From: an uncultured Microcaldota archaeon
GTDB taxonomy: Archaea > Micrarchaeota > Micrarchaeia > Anstonellales > Bilamarchaeaceae
Assembly (NCBI GenBank): GCA_903835385.1
Contig: CAILMQ010000001.1
Span: 1 to 48,341 of the forward strand
Reading direction: 5' to 3'
DNA length: 48,341 bases
Of the stretch, positions 17,715 to 26,615 are shown piece after piece. The first letter of the stretch is position 1. The number at the start of each line of letters is the position of its first letter. Below the pieces are notes generated by a model that saw only the letters and a list, made by a program, of their open reading frames with translations, did no database searches and had not been told where the DNA came from. The position numbers were made by a program, and so were the translations under genes.

Positions 17715-18473
17715 TTATTCTTCGTCAACACCGGCAACCGCGGCTTTCGTGCTCACGTCGGAAAAGCTCAGCGGGACCTCGGTTATGGTGACGTTCTTGT
17801 TCACGGATATCTCGTAGAGGTCCGTGCCCTTCTCAACGTCGCTCTTGGCGCCGGATATCCAGTAGTAGGCCTTCCCGTTCGGGTCGAACCTCTTGGTTAT
17901 CTGAGTCTTGTACCTTACCTTCTGCATCCTGTGAGAATCAATCATCTTCGGCGCGGAAAGGTCGTCGGGCAAATTGACGTTGAAGAACACGTCTCCGCTC
18001 AGCTTCGGTTGGAGCTTTTTTATGATGTCGGCCAGCACCTTCTTGAGCTTCTTCGGATCCCCCCAGCCGCTCTTGTCCCTCCAGTCCCGCCTGGTCTGGT
18101 ACATTGAGATCGCTATGGACGGGATTCCCTCCAAAGCCGCCTGCCAGCACGCGCCGAGCGTGCCGGATGAAATAAGCGCGGAAAACGAGGCGTTGTCGCC
18201 CCAGTTCACTCCTGAAAGCACCAGGTCCGGGGTTTCCAGCTCCCGCGAATGCGTTGCGAAAAGCACCGCGTCCGCCGGGGTGCCGTTTATCTCATAGAAG
18301 TCCTGGTCCAGCTTCTCCAGGCGTATGGCCTTGTGGAGCGTGAGGGCGCTAGAGACCGCGCTTCGCTGCCGATTCGGCACGAGTGCGTAGGCCCTGCCGA
18401 ACTTCTTCGCAACATCGAGAAGGATGCGCAGCCCCTCAGTCTCTCCATCGTCGTTAGTAACCAGTATGTTCAT
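17715..18473 (-). CDS. surE: 5'/3'-nucleotidase SurE
   Basis: 252 residues. The N-terminal metal motif V-T-N-D-D-G (Asp8, Asp9) and L-V-L-S-G-V-N-W-G-D-N (about 80-90) are the SurE signature for divalent-metal phosphatase activity on nucleoside monophosphates. The usual N-D-D-G-x-x-A-P-G loop reads N-D-D-G-E-T-E-G-L, a small deviation. The promoter lies on the minus strand near 18558-18566, giving a leader of roughly 60 nt with a hairpin. Confidence 0.9.
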   Translation of the reverse strand: MNILVTNDDGETEGLRILLDVAKKFGRAYALVPNRQRSAVSSALTLHKAIRLEKLDQDFYEINGTPADAVLFATHSRELETPDLVLSGVNWGDNASFSALISSGTLGACWQAALEGIPSIAISMYQTRRDWRDKSGWGDPKKLKKVLADIIKKLQPKLSGDVFFNVNLPDDLSAPKMIDSHRMQKVRYKTQITKRFDPNGKAYYWISGAKSDVEKGTDLYEISVNKNVTITEVPLSFSDVSTKAAVAGVDEE

Positions 18474-18481
18474 AGTGTATC

Positions 18482-18498
18482 CCTCTATAATGAGAGGT
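18482..18498 (-). promoter_or_regulatory. hairpin over the surE translation start region
   Basis: CCTCT and AGAGG arms surround a short A/T loop, 9-25 nt before the surE ATG. The 3' arm contains the GAGGG that would serve as ribosome-binding site, so the hairpin could limit initiation. Confidence 0.3.
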
Positions 18499-18714
18499 GG
18501 ATGGACGCTGTCTTGCCTCCACCATATCCCACAATATACTATTATGCACCGAACTCTTTATAAACGGTGCGCGGCTGATATGCCCCTCTTATCCTGTCCA
18601 AAAGCGCGCATCAGGCATTTCAAAACCCCAAAACACCGTGCGAACGGGCGGGTTCGATACGTTTTCGCATCCGAGCGCGTTCGATATCTTCGTTTTTGCG
18701 CTTGTTCAGTACGT

Positions 18715-20007
18715 CTAGGGGCGTAATCTGGTCCTGTCCCTGGGGAACAGCGTCGCGTCCCGGATGTTCTCCAGGTTGCAGATTTTCATGGTCAGCCGCT
18801 CCAGGCCTATGGACCAGCCTGCGTGCGGCGGCGCGCCCATCCTGAACGCGTTCAAATAGAATTCGAATTCCCCGGGGTCCAGGCCGCGCGAGCGCAGCGC
18901 CTCCTCGAGCATGGAAGGGTTGTGGATGCGCTTGGCGCCAGAGGAAATCTCCAGCCCGCGATACACCAGGTCGAAGGCGTGGCATATTTTCTTGTCCTTG
19001 GGGTCCGGCATGGAGTAGAACGCGCGGATCGCCGTGGGCCAGTCGTATATGAAATAAAGGTCGTCGTCCAGTATATCGAAGAGCTTTTTCTCGGCCTCCT
19101 TCGTGAAGTCCGCGCCCCATTCCATCTTCATGCCCGCGGCGTTGAGCTTCTCCACGAGCTCCGTGTACGAGTAGCGCGGCACCTTGTCCGGTACCTCGAA
19201 CTCCGGGTGCAGGGCCTCTATCTCCGGCCCCATCTCCGCCTTCACCTTCCCCAGTATGTGCAGCGTGACCTTTTCCAGCACGTCCATTGCGTCCAGGTGG
19301 TCCGCGAAGCCCATCTCTATGTCCATCTGCACGATCTCGTTCAGGTGCGTGGTGGTGTTGTGCTTCTCTGCCCTGAACACCGGCACGGTCATGAACACCC
19401 TGTCGAACCCGCCTATCACCGCAAGCTGCTTGTAGAGCTGCGGCGACTGCACGAGATATGCGCGGTTCTCGAAATACTGTATCGGAAAGACGTCCGCGCC
19501 GCCCTCGGTGGCCGCGCCGGTTATGGCCGAGGGGTGGATTTCCACAAAACCCATGCCCAGAAGCGCCTCCCTGAAGCCGGTTGCCACAACGGACTTTATC
19601 CTGAAAACCGAGGTGGCCTCCTTCCTGCGCAGGTCCAGATAGCGGAAGTCCATGCGCGTGTCTATTTCCGAAGGCACCACGCCCGTCGGGTCCAGGGGGA
19701 GCTTGCGCTCCACCTTGTTGAGCAGCCAGAATTTCTCCGGCACCATCTCCACGCCATCCGGGGCCATCTTGTTCTCCTTTATCATGCCTTCGAAGGACAC
19801 CACGTCCTCCTTGTTCAGCACGGCCTGTGAAAGCAGCTCCTCGGGAACCGCGCCTTTCTTCATGATGACCTGGAGTATGCCGCTCCGATCGCGCACGAGC
19901 GCGAACTTGAGCTTGCCCAGGTCGCGGAAATCGTGCACCCAGCCGGCTATTTTCACCCTTGCGCCCGCATGCGCCTTCGCATCCGCTATGTAATGAGTCC
20001 TGTCCAT
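18715..20007 (-). CDS. aspS: aspartyl-tRNA synthetase, archaeal type
   Basis: 430 residues. The N-terminal OB-fold anticodon-binding domain spans about 1-105. The class II core has motif 2 F-R-A-E-K-H-N-T-T-T-H-L-N-E and motif 3 G-A-P-P-H-A-G-W-S-I-G-L-E-R-L. No bacterial insertion domain is present. Whether it also charges tRNA-Asn cannot be settled by eye; no asparaginyl-tRNA synthetase is in the window. ATG at 20007 is used; an in-frame TTG lies at 20016. Confidence 0.95.
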   Translation of the reverse strand: MDRTHYIADAKAHAGARVKIAGWVHDFRDLGKLKFALVRDRSGILQVIMKKGAVPEELLSQAVLNKEDVVSFEGMIKENKMAPDGVEMVPEKFWLLNKVERKLPLDPTGVVPSEIDTRMDFRYLDLRRKEATSVFRIKSVVATGFREALLGMGFVEIHPSAITGAATEGGADVFPIQYFENRAYLVQSPQLYKQLAVIGGFDRVFMTVPVFRAEKHNTTTHLNEIVQMDIEMGFADHLDAMDVLEKVTLHILGKVKAEMGPEIEALHPEFEVPDKVPRYSYTELVEKLNAAGMKMEWGADFTKEAEKKLFDILDDDLYFIYDWPTAIRAFYSMPDPKDKKICHAFDLVYRGLEISSGAKRIHNPSMLEEALRSRGLDPGEFEFYLNAFRMGAPPHAGWSIGLERLTMKICNLENIRDATLFPRDRTRLRP

Positions 20008-20050
20008 TGTGACCAACCGGAAATGACCTGTTGCCCTTTTCTATAGGGAG

Positions 20051-20083
20051 CATTTTTAATCATAATTACAGATAGGAAGGAGC
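20051..20083 (+). promoter_or_regulatory. promoter and ribosome-binding site of the six-gene membrane operon
   Basis: A TATA-like tttttaatcataat (20053-20066) is followed by AGGAAGGAG just before the ATG at 20084. The gap to aspS is 76 bp, so this region also carries the divergent aspS promoter. Confidence 0.5.
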
Positions 20084-21343
20084 ATGGATTTGACCCTGCC
20101 ACTGCTCCTTTTCCTGCCAGATACCGCCAAAACCATGATAGGGGTCGCGCTCACGCTCGGCGCCATAATAGCCGCGCTGTTCTATATGCTGGCCTACACG
20201 CTCCAGCACCCGCCTCTTTCCACCATGGCCAAGGAGGAGCTCTCGGCGCTCCTCTTCAGCGTGATAATAATAATGGCGTGGATATCCTCGGCCAGCGTGA
20301 TAGACCCCATTGCAAGGGGGCTGGTCGCGCCCGCCGGGTTCCAGGTGCCGGACCACCCCGCGTCCGAGCTGTTCTCCTCCCATGTGACGCTGGCCATCGC
20401 CTCCACCGAAATCATGTTCAACAAGCTCAGGGAGATGTACGTCTCCATGTACCTCTACGAGGCGCTCATAGGGTTCCTGTCCACCATGAGCTTCCCCATA
20501 GGCTCGCCCATAGCCGGGCCCGCCATAATCTCGTTCTCACTGATGCCATTCGACGGCCTCGGCCTGCTGAGCAATGCCCACACCATAGTGGTCGAGGCCA
20601 TAGGCACCCTGATGACCTTCATATGGGCAAAGCAGTTCGTGCTCATATTCTGCAGGGACGCCCTGCCGGTGATATTCCTCCCCCTGGGCCTGGTTTTCAG
20701 GGCCATACCGTTCCTCAGGAAAACCGGCTCGTCCATAATCTCCATATGCTTCGCCGGATACTTCGTGCTGCCCTTCGCGGTGCTGTTCTCCAACTTCCTG
20801 GTATTCGACGTCTACAAGCCCGTGGACTTCGTCTATGCGCCGGAGCACCTGAGCATATACAAGTCGGACGTGAGCGAAACCAGTGCGCAGGGCGAGATAA
20901 CCGGCGCAAGGGCGAATGCAACCGACAGTATGACGAAGCTGTTCTCCACGCCCTCTGCCGTACAGTCGGCGTCCACCACCCAGGCATGCGCGGGCAACGC
21001 GGTCGTGCAGATGTTCTGCTCCGCGGGCAATATCATGATCGGCATAGGCAGGGGCATAGTAGATTTCGCCGGCACGGTGTGGAGCATCTGGAAGTTCATG
21101 ATGGGCATGACCGGCGATTTCGCGTCCTCGTTCTTCTCCGGAGCGAACCAGTTCATGCCCTCCTCCGCAACGGCGGGCATGTTCTTCTTCATAATAGACT
21201 CCGTGGTCGCACACAGCCAGTTCCTGGTGATTGTGATGGTTTCCACGGTGATAGAGATAATATTCACCATAACCATGTACAGGAACATAGCGCTGATAAT
21301 CGGGGGGGAGCTTGAAATCGCCGGGCTCTCCAAGATAATCTGA
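20084..21343 (+). CDS. polytopic membrane protein, six-paralogue operon, gene 1
   Basis: 419 residues with roughly eight hydrophobic helices. The N-terminal hairpin (about 17-75) has loop Y-M-L-A-Y-T-L followed by A-K-E-E-L. A central L-G-L-V-F-R-A-I-P-F-L-R-K-T-G precedes a hydrophobic helix ending F-V-L-P-F. A long, Ser/Thr/Ala-rich polar loop (about 245-330, with three Cys) follows, then terminal helices and the ending I-G-G-E-L-E-I-A-G-L-S-K-I-I. All three marks recur in the following genes. Loose resemblance to VirB6/TrbL/CedA conjugation-type channels is inferred from topology only. The next gene begins 8 nt later. Confidence 0.75.
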   Translation: MDLTLPLLLFLPDTAKTMIGVALTLGAIIAALFYMLAYTLQHPPLSTMAKEELSALLFSVIIIMAWISSASVIDPIARGLVAPAGFQVPDHPASELFSSHVTLAIASTEIMFNKLREMYVSMYLYEALIGFLSTMSFPIGSPIAGPAIISFSLMPFDGLGLLSNAHTIVVEAIGTLMTFIWAKQFVLIFCRDALPVIFLPLGLVFRAIPFLRKTGSSIISICFAGYFVLPFAVLFSNFLVFDVYKPVDFVYAPEHLSIYKSDVSETSAQGEITGARANATDSMTKLFSTPSAVQSASTTQACAGNAVVQMFCSAGNIMIGIGRGIVDFAGTVWSIWKFMMGMTGDFASSFFSGANQFMPSSATAGMFFFIIDSVVAHSQFLVIVMVSTVIEIIFTITMYRNIALIIGGELEIAGLSKII

Positions 21344-21351
21344 GGTTGGAT

Positions 21352-22905
21352 ATGGGCAAACTGCCGTTCGTCCTTGTGCTGCTGGCGCTTGCCGCCCTTG
21401 CGCAGGCGCAGCCAGTGCCGACCGCCGCGCCGCAGGCGCCCGCATCCGTTTTCAGCTCCCAGCTGGACATAGCCATGGCAATCATAGGCGCGATAATGGC
21501 GGCCCTCATAGCTCTTGCCGCGGCGGTCTATGCCCTTGGCACGCTTTTCGGGGCCGAGACCCAGGCGCGGGCCAGCACCTGGGCCAAGTCCATGCTCATG
21601 GCCGTGGGAGTGGCCGCCGTGCTGCTGCTCATGCTATTCATCTTCCTGCCCAATTACCAGCTTGCCGCGTCCCCAGACGTCATGAACAAGTGGGTTGATA
21701 CGCTTCTGAGCACTGCCCAGACGGCGTTCAGCGTGCTGGTAATAGCGCTCGTGGTGCTCGCCGCCGCCGCCTACGCGCTCGGCCAGGCCTCGGGCGCGGA
21801 GACCCGCGCGAGGGCTACGGTGTGGGCCACGGGCCTGCTGGCAGGGGCGCTCGTATGCGCGGTGATATACATCCTGGTGTTCATGATATTCCCCCAGTTC
21901 GGGGACACCCTGCTCGCAGGCACCATCCTTGAGCCTTACAAGAAAATCGTGATAGACATCGCCTTCTTCGTGGCCATCATAATACTGATCACCTATCTCA
22001 TGTCCCGCGTGTTCGGAAATCCGGAATGGGAGGCCTATCTGAACGTGGAGCTCAGCAACCTGGCGGGCTCCTTCCTGGTGCTGATCTTCGTGCTGGGGTT
22101 CTTTGCCGCGGGCACCGCATTCTCCGTCATGGCCACCGGGACGCCCAGCCCGCCGGCGGCGGCGCTCGCGTTCATGCGCGATACCATCGCCAGCAACATG
22201 CTCTCGGGGCTGTACGACATATTCAGGATACAGACCTGCACTTCCATGCTCAGCACGTTCAGCAGGAGAATCGGCGAAGCCGTGCTCACCAATGTGATAA
22301 AGGTGTTCCCCGGCATCGACGTCTTCGTGCAGATAACCAATGTGCTCGGCTACGGGCTCGTGTCCATCTACGCCAGCGTCTCTGCCCAGATGACATTGCT
22401 GAACCTGGTGGACGCCCTGATGGTGCCGTTCCTCCTTCCGGCGGGGCTGGTACTGCGGTTCTTCCCGCCCACCCGCGATGCCAGCTCGTTCCTCATCGCG
22501 TTCGCGTTCGCATTCCAGTTCGTTTTCCCGCTGCTCTACGTGGTAAACTCCATGGTGCTGAGCGACCTCCAGGTCCAGGTCTATGACAAGGCGAGGTCCG
22601 AGCTCATCATACAGTCCCTGTGCGGGCCGTTCAAGTTCGGAGTCGCCGGAGTGCTGTTCCAGCCGCTCTCGAACGGGCTCAACCGCATACCGCTGTTCAG
22701 TTCACTCCCCGGGATGAACGTGGTGTTCCAGACCCTGCTGTCAGAGCCCACGCTCAACCTGCTCCCCATGGCGGAATTCGTGCCCATAATGAAGTCCCTG
22801 GCCCTGCTGTCGCTGTTCGGCCTGTTCGTGCCCGCATTCTCCATTACCATGACCATAGCATCCATAAATGCAATAACGAAATTCCTGACCGCGAAGGTGT
22901 CATGA
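21352..22905 (+). CDS. polytopic membrane protein with three tandem hairpins, gene 2
   Basis: 517 residues. A signal peptide (about 1-20, ending A-Q-A-Q-P) is followed by two nearly duplicated two-helix hairpins with loops Y-A-L-G-T-L-F-G-A-E-T-Q-A-R-A (from residue 60) and Y-A-L-G-Q-A-S-G-A-E-T-R-A-R-A (nt 21772 on). A third, diverged hairpin has loop Y-L-M-S-R-V-F and N-V-E-L. The rest matches its neighbours: L-V-L-R-F-F-P-P-T-R-D-A-S and a helix ending F-V-F-P-L-L-Y. It lacks the G-G-x-x-E-I-x-G-L ending. The extra hairpins look like small secretion-pilin (VirB2/TrbC-like) units fused in tandem (inference). The ATG at 21352 is preferred to the in-frame TTG at 21346. Confidence 0.75.
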   Translation: MGKLPFVLVLLALAALAQAQPVPTAAPQAPASVFSSQLDIAMAIIGAIMAALIALAAAVYALGTLFGAETQARASTWAKSMLMAVGVAAVLLLMLFIFLPNYQLAASPDVMNKWVDTLLSTAQTAFSVLVIALVVLAAAAYALGQASGAETRARATVWATGLLAGALVCAVIYILVFMIFPQFGDTLLAGTILEPYKKIVIDIAFFVAIIILITYLMSRVFGNPEWEAYLNVELSNLAGSFLVLIFVLGFFAAGTAFSVMATGTPSPPAAALAFMRDTIASNMLSGLYDIFRIQTCTSMLSTFSRRIGEAVLTNVIKVFPGIDVFVQITNVLGYGLVSIYASVSAQMTLLNLVDALMVPFLLPAGLVLRFFPPTRDASSFLIAFAFAFQFVFPLLYVVNSMVLSDLQVQVYDKARSELIIQSLCGPFKFGVAGVLFQPLSNGLNRIPLFSSLPGMNVVFQTLLSEPTLNLLPMAEFVPIMKSLALLSLFGLFVPAFSITMTIASINAITKFLTAKVS

Positions 22906-24266
22906 TGGCTGCCACTGCGCTCGACATATGGTATTCCGATCCCGCCGTGGGCTGGATGGCCGTCGCCGGGATCGCGCTGGGCTTCGCCATCACGCTCGCC
23001 GCCCTCGTCTACATGCTCGGCGCCGCGCTAATGAACGACAGGATGAAGGGCTGGGCGAAGATGGAGCTGGTGGAGGCCTTCTACTCCGCGGTGATAATCG
23101 CGCTGGTCGCCACGCCCAGTGTCGGCGCCCTGATGCTGCTCGACTCCGCGGTCCAGGGAGGGCTGTTCCTGGGCGGGCAGCCCATGACGGTGTACATACC
23201 GGAACAGGGCATCTCGCTTCCGCTGTGCGGGCCCCAGATAGCACTGCCCGCCACTTCGATCTACCATGACATACCCGCCTGCCACATCCGGCTCGGCATC
23301 TGGTACCTGCATTCCCTGTTCAAGGAGGCGCAGGACCTGGCCTACAAGGACTACCTTTCCTACATCTACACCTCGACCGCGGCGGATTTCACGATAAATT
23401 TCGAGTTCATAACCCAGGCCTCGGGCTTCTTCAGCATCACGCCATGGAGGGGATTCTTCACGGTGGGCAACACCATAAAGGCGATGGTGTTCGACTACCT
23501 CATCAAGCTCATGATACTCACGAAGTTCCAGGAGATAATGCTGTCTTTCGTGGCCAGGGCGCTGTTCCCCGCCCTGTTCGTCTCCGGCGCCGTGTTGAGG
23601 ACGTTCACGTTCAGCAGGCGGCTGGGCGGCCTGCTGCTCGCCTCGGCGCTCGCCCTCTACTACGTGTTCCCGGCGTTCTACTCGCTGGGGGGCCTCGTGG
23701 TGTACAACATCAAGCAGTATACCATCCATAACAATGCCGAGTTCGCCGCGACATGCGCGAGTTTGCTTGCCGGAAAGGCGGCCTGCTACGACCCGCCCAT
23801 CACGAACTTCATGTACGTGGCCGGAGAGATACCCGTGCCCGGAGGCGGCCTGGACACGGTCGATGCGCAGCAGCAGTACGCCAACCTCGGGATGCAGACC
23901 ATGGAGCAGCGCCTCGGAACCAGCGAGAGCAGTTCCGGAGGGCTGAAGGCGCTCGATTCGCAGAACGGCCAGCCCGGGGCGGATTTCGCGAAGTCGGTGC
24001 CCCTGGCGAACCGCCAGGCGGCGCTGGCCAATGCCAGCAACAAGACCCAGGAATGGTTCAAGAAGGTGTCGTCCGTATCCAAGATTGACATCTCGGTGTT
24101 CAGCACATATGCGCCCGGAGGGCCGGTGGACGCGCTCTCGCGCATCGCGTTCTTCTCCACGTTCTTCGGGCTCTTCGGCATACTCGCGACCATAGCGACC
24201 ATACGGTCCATTTCCGGGACCTTGGGAGGGGACATAGAAATCGCGGGGCTCACGCACCTGATATGA
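22905..24266 (+). CDS. polytopic membrane protein, gene 3
   Basis: 453 residues, about seven hydrophobic helices. Hairpin loop Y-M-L-G-A-A-L-M-N-D-R-M-K-G-W-A-K-M-E-L lies at about 37-56. A large polar segment with two Cys follows (about 105-140). The central V-L-R-T-F-T-F-S-R-R-L-G-G precedes a helix ending Y-V-F-P-A-F-Y. A roughly 120-residue polar loop, rich in Gln/Ser/Ala, precedes the last helix. It ends L-G-G-D-I-E-I-A-G-L-T-H-L-I. Start: GGTG at 22896-22899 suits the ATG at 22905; the ATG at 22902 overlaps the previous stop. Translation is coupled. Confidence 0.75.
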   Translation: MAATALDIWYSDPAVGWMAVAGIALGFAITLAALVYMLGAALMNDRMKGWAKMELVEAFYSAVIIALVATPSVGALMLLDSAVQGGLFLGGQPMTVYIPEQGISLPLCGPQIALPATSIYHDIPACHIRLGIWYLHSLFKEAQDLAYKDYLSYIYTSTAADFTINFEFITQASGFFSITPWRGFFTVGNTIKAMVFDYLIKLMILTKFQEIMLSFVARALFPALFVSGAVLRTFTFSRRLGGLLLASALALYYVFPAFYSLGGLVVYNIKQYTIHNNAEFAATCASLLAGKAACYDPPITNFMYVAGEIPVPGGGLDTVDAQQQYANLGMQTMEQRLGTSESSSGGLKALDSQNGQPGADFAKSVPLANRQAALANASNKTQEWFKKVSSVSKIDISVFSTYAPGGPVDALSRIAFFSTFFGLFGILATIATIRSISGTLGGDIEIAGLTHLI

Positions 24267-24283
24267 CGGGGACGGATGGAAGA

Positions 24284-25519
24284 ATGGACAAAAAGGCAAC
24301 TGTGTTCCTGGCGGCTGTTCTGCTTGTGGCGCTCGCAGGCGCCGCGCTCGCGGACAGCTTCACGGACATGCTGAACACGCAGAACCAGACCATACAGGTG
24401 CAAGGGAACGCGTTTGTCCAGGCCGCCAAGACCGCCGGAGGCACCATACCCAAGACATTCACCTCCGTGTTCGAGGCCTTCGACCCGGGCTTCTGCGGCC
24501 ATGACATGTTCTCGGCGGACCCGGCATGGGTGGAGGCCACGCTCATCGCGCTCCTGGCGCTGGGATTCGCCATCGCGCTGGTCTACCTGCTCGGCCAGCT
24601 CATGCAGATGCCGGGCCTGCTCGCCCTTGCCAAGGACGAGGCGGTCCAGATGCTCTACACCATCCTCAGGGTGGTGTTCATATTCGGCGTGCTTTTCGCG
24701 GCGCAAACCTGGTTCACGGTGCGGACGAACGGAGTCACGGACCCCGTATACTCCATAACCAGCACGGACCCGCTCAACCAGGGCGCCCCACCGGCCATCA
24801 TAGACTCGGCCATGGCATTCTGCCGCTCCCTCATCGTGGAGATGATAACCAACTATTCCAACCTGGTCATGTACAACATGGTGATACACACGGTCTACTC
24901 GTCCACCATGTGGTTCGGCATCACCTGGCGCACCATGTACTCCTTCAACCTGGGCCCGGTGCTCAAGCCCCTCATCGACATCGTCGGCATGGCGCTGCAG
25001 TACCTCGGCCTCGGCCTGGGCGAGTGGATGTTCCACCTGCTGGTGCTCTGCATGATAAAGAAATGGACCTGGACGCTGTTCATACCGATATCCATATTCC
25101 TGCGGGCGCTGCCGCAGACCCGCACCGCGGGGGAGGCGCTGTTCGCGATAACGTTCGCGCTGGCGCTCATATACCCGTTCATGTTCCTTGCGACCTACGA
25201 GACCCACAAGCTCATGAGTGCCAACCTTGTCGACAGCAGCCAGGCGCTGCAGTCGTTCGTGCAGAAATCGGGCATACTCGCGGTCGCCGGCTCGATGCTG
25301 CTGATTGTGTTCCTGGCAGCCGGCGTGTTCTTCCCGTTCTTCGTGGGCGCGGGCCTGAACGTGGCCATGGAGATGGTCAAGAGCTCCGTCTATTACGTCG
25401 TCATACTGTCCCTGCTGCTGCCCTTCATCAACATATTCGTGACACTCACGGCGGCGAGGGAGTTCGCGAAGTTCTTTAACGTGGACGTGTCATTCATGTC
25501 GTTCATAAAAGTGATATAG
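24284..25519 (+). CDS. polytopic membrane protein with signal peptide, gene 4
   Basis: 411 residues from the ATG at 24284 (418 from 24263). An N-terminal signal peptide (about 1-24, L-A-G-A-A-L-A-D) precedes a roughly 60-residue polar domain. The hairpin loop is Y-L-L-G-Q-L-M-Q ... A-K-D-E-A. A long helical middle contains several Trp and Tyr. Then comes I-F-L-R-A-L-P-Q-T-R-T-A-G and a helix ending I-Y-P-F. The C-terminus (N-V-D-V-S-F-M-S-F-I-K-V-I) keeps the pattern only loosely and lacks the Gly pair. It is the most diverged member at its end. It overlaps gene 3 at its longer start. Confidence 0.72.
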   Translation: MDKKATVFLAAVLLVALAGAALADSFTDMLNTQNQTIQVQGNAFVQAAKTAGGTIPKTFTSVFEAFDPGFCGHDMFSADPAWVEATLIALLALGFAIALVYLLGQLMQMPGLLALAKDEAVQMLYTILRVVFIFGVLFAAQTWFTVRTNGVTDPVYSITSTDPLNQGAPPAIIDSAMAFCRSLIVEMITNYSNLVMYNMVIHTVYSSTMWFGITWRTMYSFNLGPVLKPLIDIVGMALQYLGLGLGEWMFHLLVLCMIKKWTWTLFIPISIFLRALPQTRTAGEALFAITFALALIYPFMFLATYETHKLMSANLVDSSQALQSFVQKSGILAVAGSMLLIVFLAAGVFFPFFVGAGLNVAMEMVKSSVYYVVILSLLLPFINIFVTLTAAREFAKFFNVDVSFMSFIKVI

Positions 25520-25528
25520 GCTGATGCC

Positions 25529-26611
25529 ATGCTGAGTGCGGACCAGATTGTGAACAACGCCTCCTGCCTGTCTTCAGCCGGAGGCCTGCAGGAGTTCCTC
25601 TGCGGCTGGCAGGGCACAATGGGGTTGGCGCTCACGACCTCGGCGGTGTTCCTAGCGGCATTCTACATAATATCCGTGCTCTTCAGGAACGAGGGGCTCA
25701 AGGGCTTCGTGAAGCTCGAGCTCTCCGAGCTGTTCATAACCGTGGTGCTCGTGATGATACTCATTGGCGCCATGGGCGCGGTCTCGGACCTGCAGTTCGG
25801 CGGCCTGCTCTCGCAGAACCAGATACCCGGCATCGCGCCAACCGCAAGCATCTACAACGTCACCCAGGGCTACTTCGAGAGGGTCGGCACGGACATGGGC
25901 CAGTGGCTGGAGATGGACTATGTGCTCGGGGTCGTGGTGGACTCGTTCGCATCCGTGCAATCCCAGCCCAGGCCCCTGGGGGTGGGGATCGTGGCCCCGC
26001 CGTTCGCGGGCCTCGCCTCGCCCATCAAGCAGCTGCTCTACAGCATGTCCAATGCGCTCGCGGTGGCGTTCGTGATCAACTACGCGCAGCTCTACGTATT
26101 CCTGTTCGTGCTCCAGGGCTCGCTGCGCTACTACATACCGCTGGGCATCATACTGCGCTCCCTGACCCCCACGCGGCGCATAGGCGGCGCGCTCATAGGG
26201 CTCGGAGTGAGCTTCCTGTTCGTGTTCCCGGCCCTCTACTCGGCGAACTACCTGATGTTCTACGGCGACGCGGGGCCCATGGAGACGTTCCGCTCGTTCA
26301 CCGCCAGCCGCTTCGACATGAGCCAGGGGGTGGGCGGCGCCATAAAAAGCTTCTATGCCGGGAAGGCCAGCATGGGCGCCATAGACATGGTGGTCTCGCT
26401 GATAGGAGACATCGGGACCATGTTCTCGTCGCTGATAGGCGAGGTCTTCACGCTCGCCATGGTGCTGCCAGTATCAGTGATAGGCAGGGCATTCGTCATC
26501 GGTTTCCTGATGCCGGTATTTAACATCCTGCTCATGGTGCAGGTGACCACGTCGCTCAGCAAGAGCATGGGGGAGGAGGTCGACATCTCCACGTTGACCA
26601 GGATGGTGTAG
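25529..26611 (+). CDS. polytopic membrane protein, gene 5
   Basis: 360 residues, about seven hydrophobic helices. Hairpin loop Y-I-I-S-V-L-F-R-N-E-G-L-K-G-F-V-K-L-E-L is near 46-65. The central I-L-R-S-L-T-P-T-R-R-I-G-G precedes a helix ending F-V-F-P-A-L-Y. It ends M-G-E-E-V-D-I-S-T-L-T-R-M-V. It has the shortest polar loop of the six. It begins 9 nt after gene 4 and ends 4 nt before gene 6. Two Cys near the N-terminus could be disulphide-bonded outside the cell. Confidence 0.72.
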   Translation: MLSADQIVNNASCLSSAGGLQEFLCGWQGTMGLALTTSAVFLAAFYIISVLFRNEGLKGFVKLELSELFITVVLVMILIGAMGAVSDLQFGGLLSQNQIPGIAPTASIYNVTQGYFERVGTDMGQWLEMDYVLGVVVDSFASVQSQPRPLGVGIVAPPFAGLASPIKQLLYSMSNALAVAFVINYAQLYVFLFVLQGSLRYYIPLGIILRSLTPTRRIGGALIGLGVSFLFVFPALYSANYLMFYGDAGPMETFRSFTASRFDMSQGVGGAIKSFYAGKASMGAIDMVVSLIGDIGTMFSSLIGEVFTLAMVLPVSVIGRAFVIGFLMPVFNILLMVQVTTSLSKSMGEEVDISTLTRMV

Positions 26612-26615
26612 CCCA

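Noticed and set aside
18474-18714. Gene in the gap between surE and aspS
   Set aside because: Open frames here are short and lack a usable start signal; the stretch holds the surE promoter and leader, and otherwise nothing I can name.
22620-22901. Upstream extension of the third membrane gene
   Set aside because: The extra N-terminal 94 residues are Arg/Ala/His-rich and overlap the second membrane gene in another frame; the hydrophobic start at 22905 fits the family and has a ribosome-binding site.
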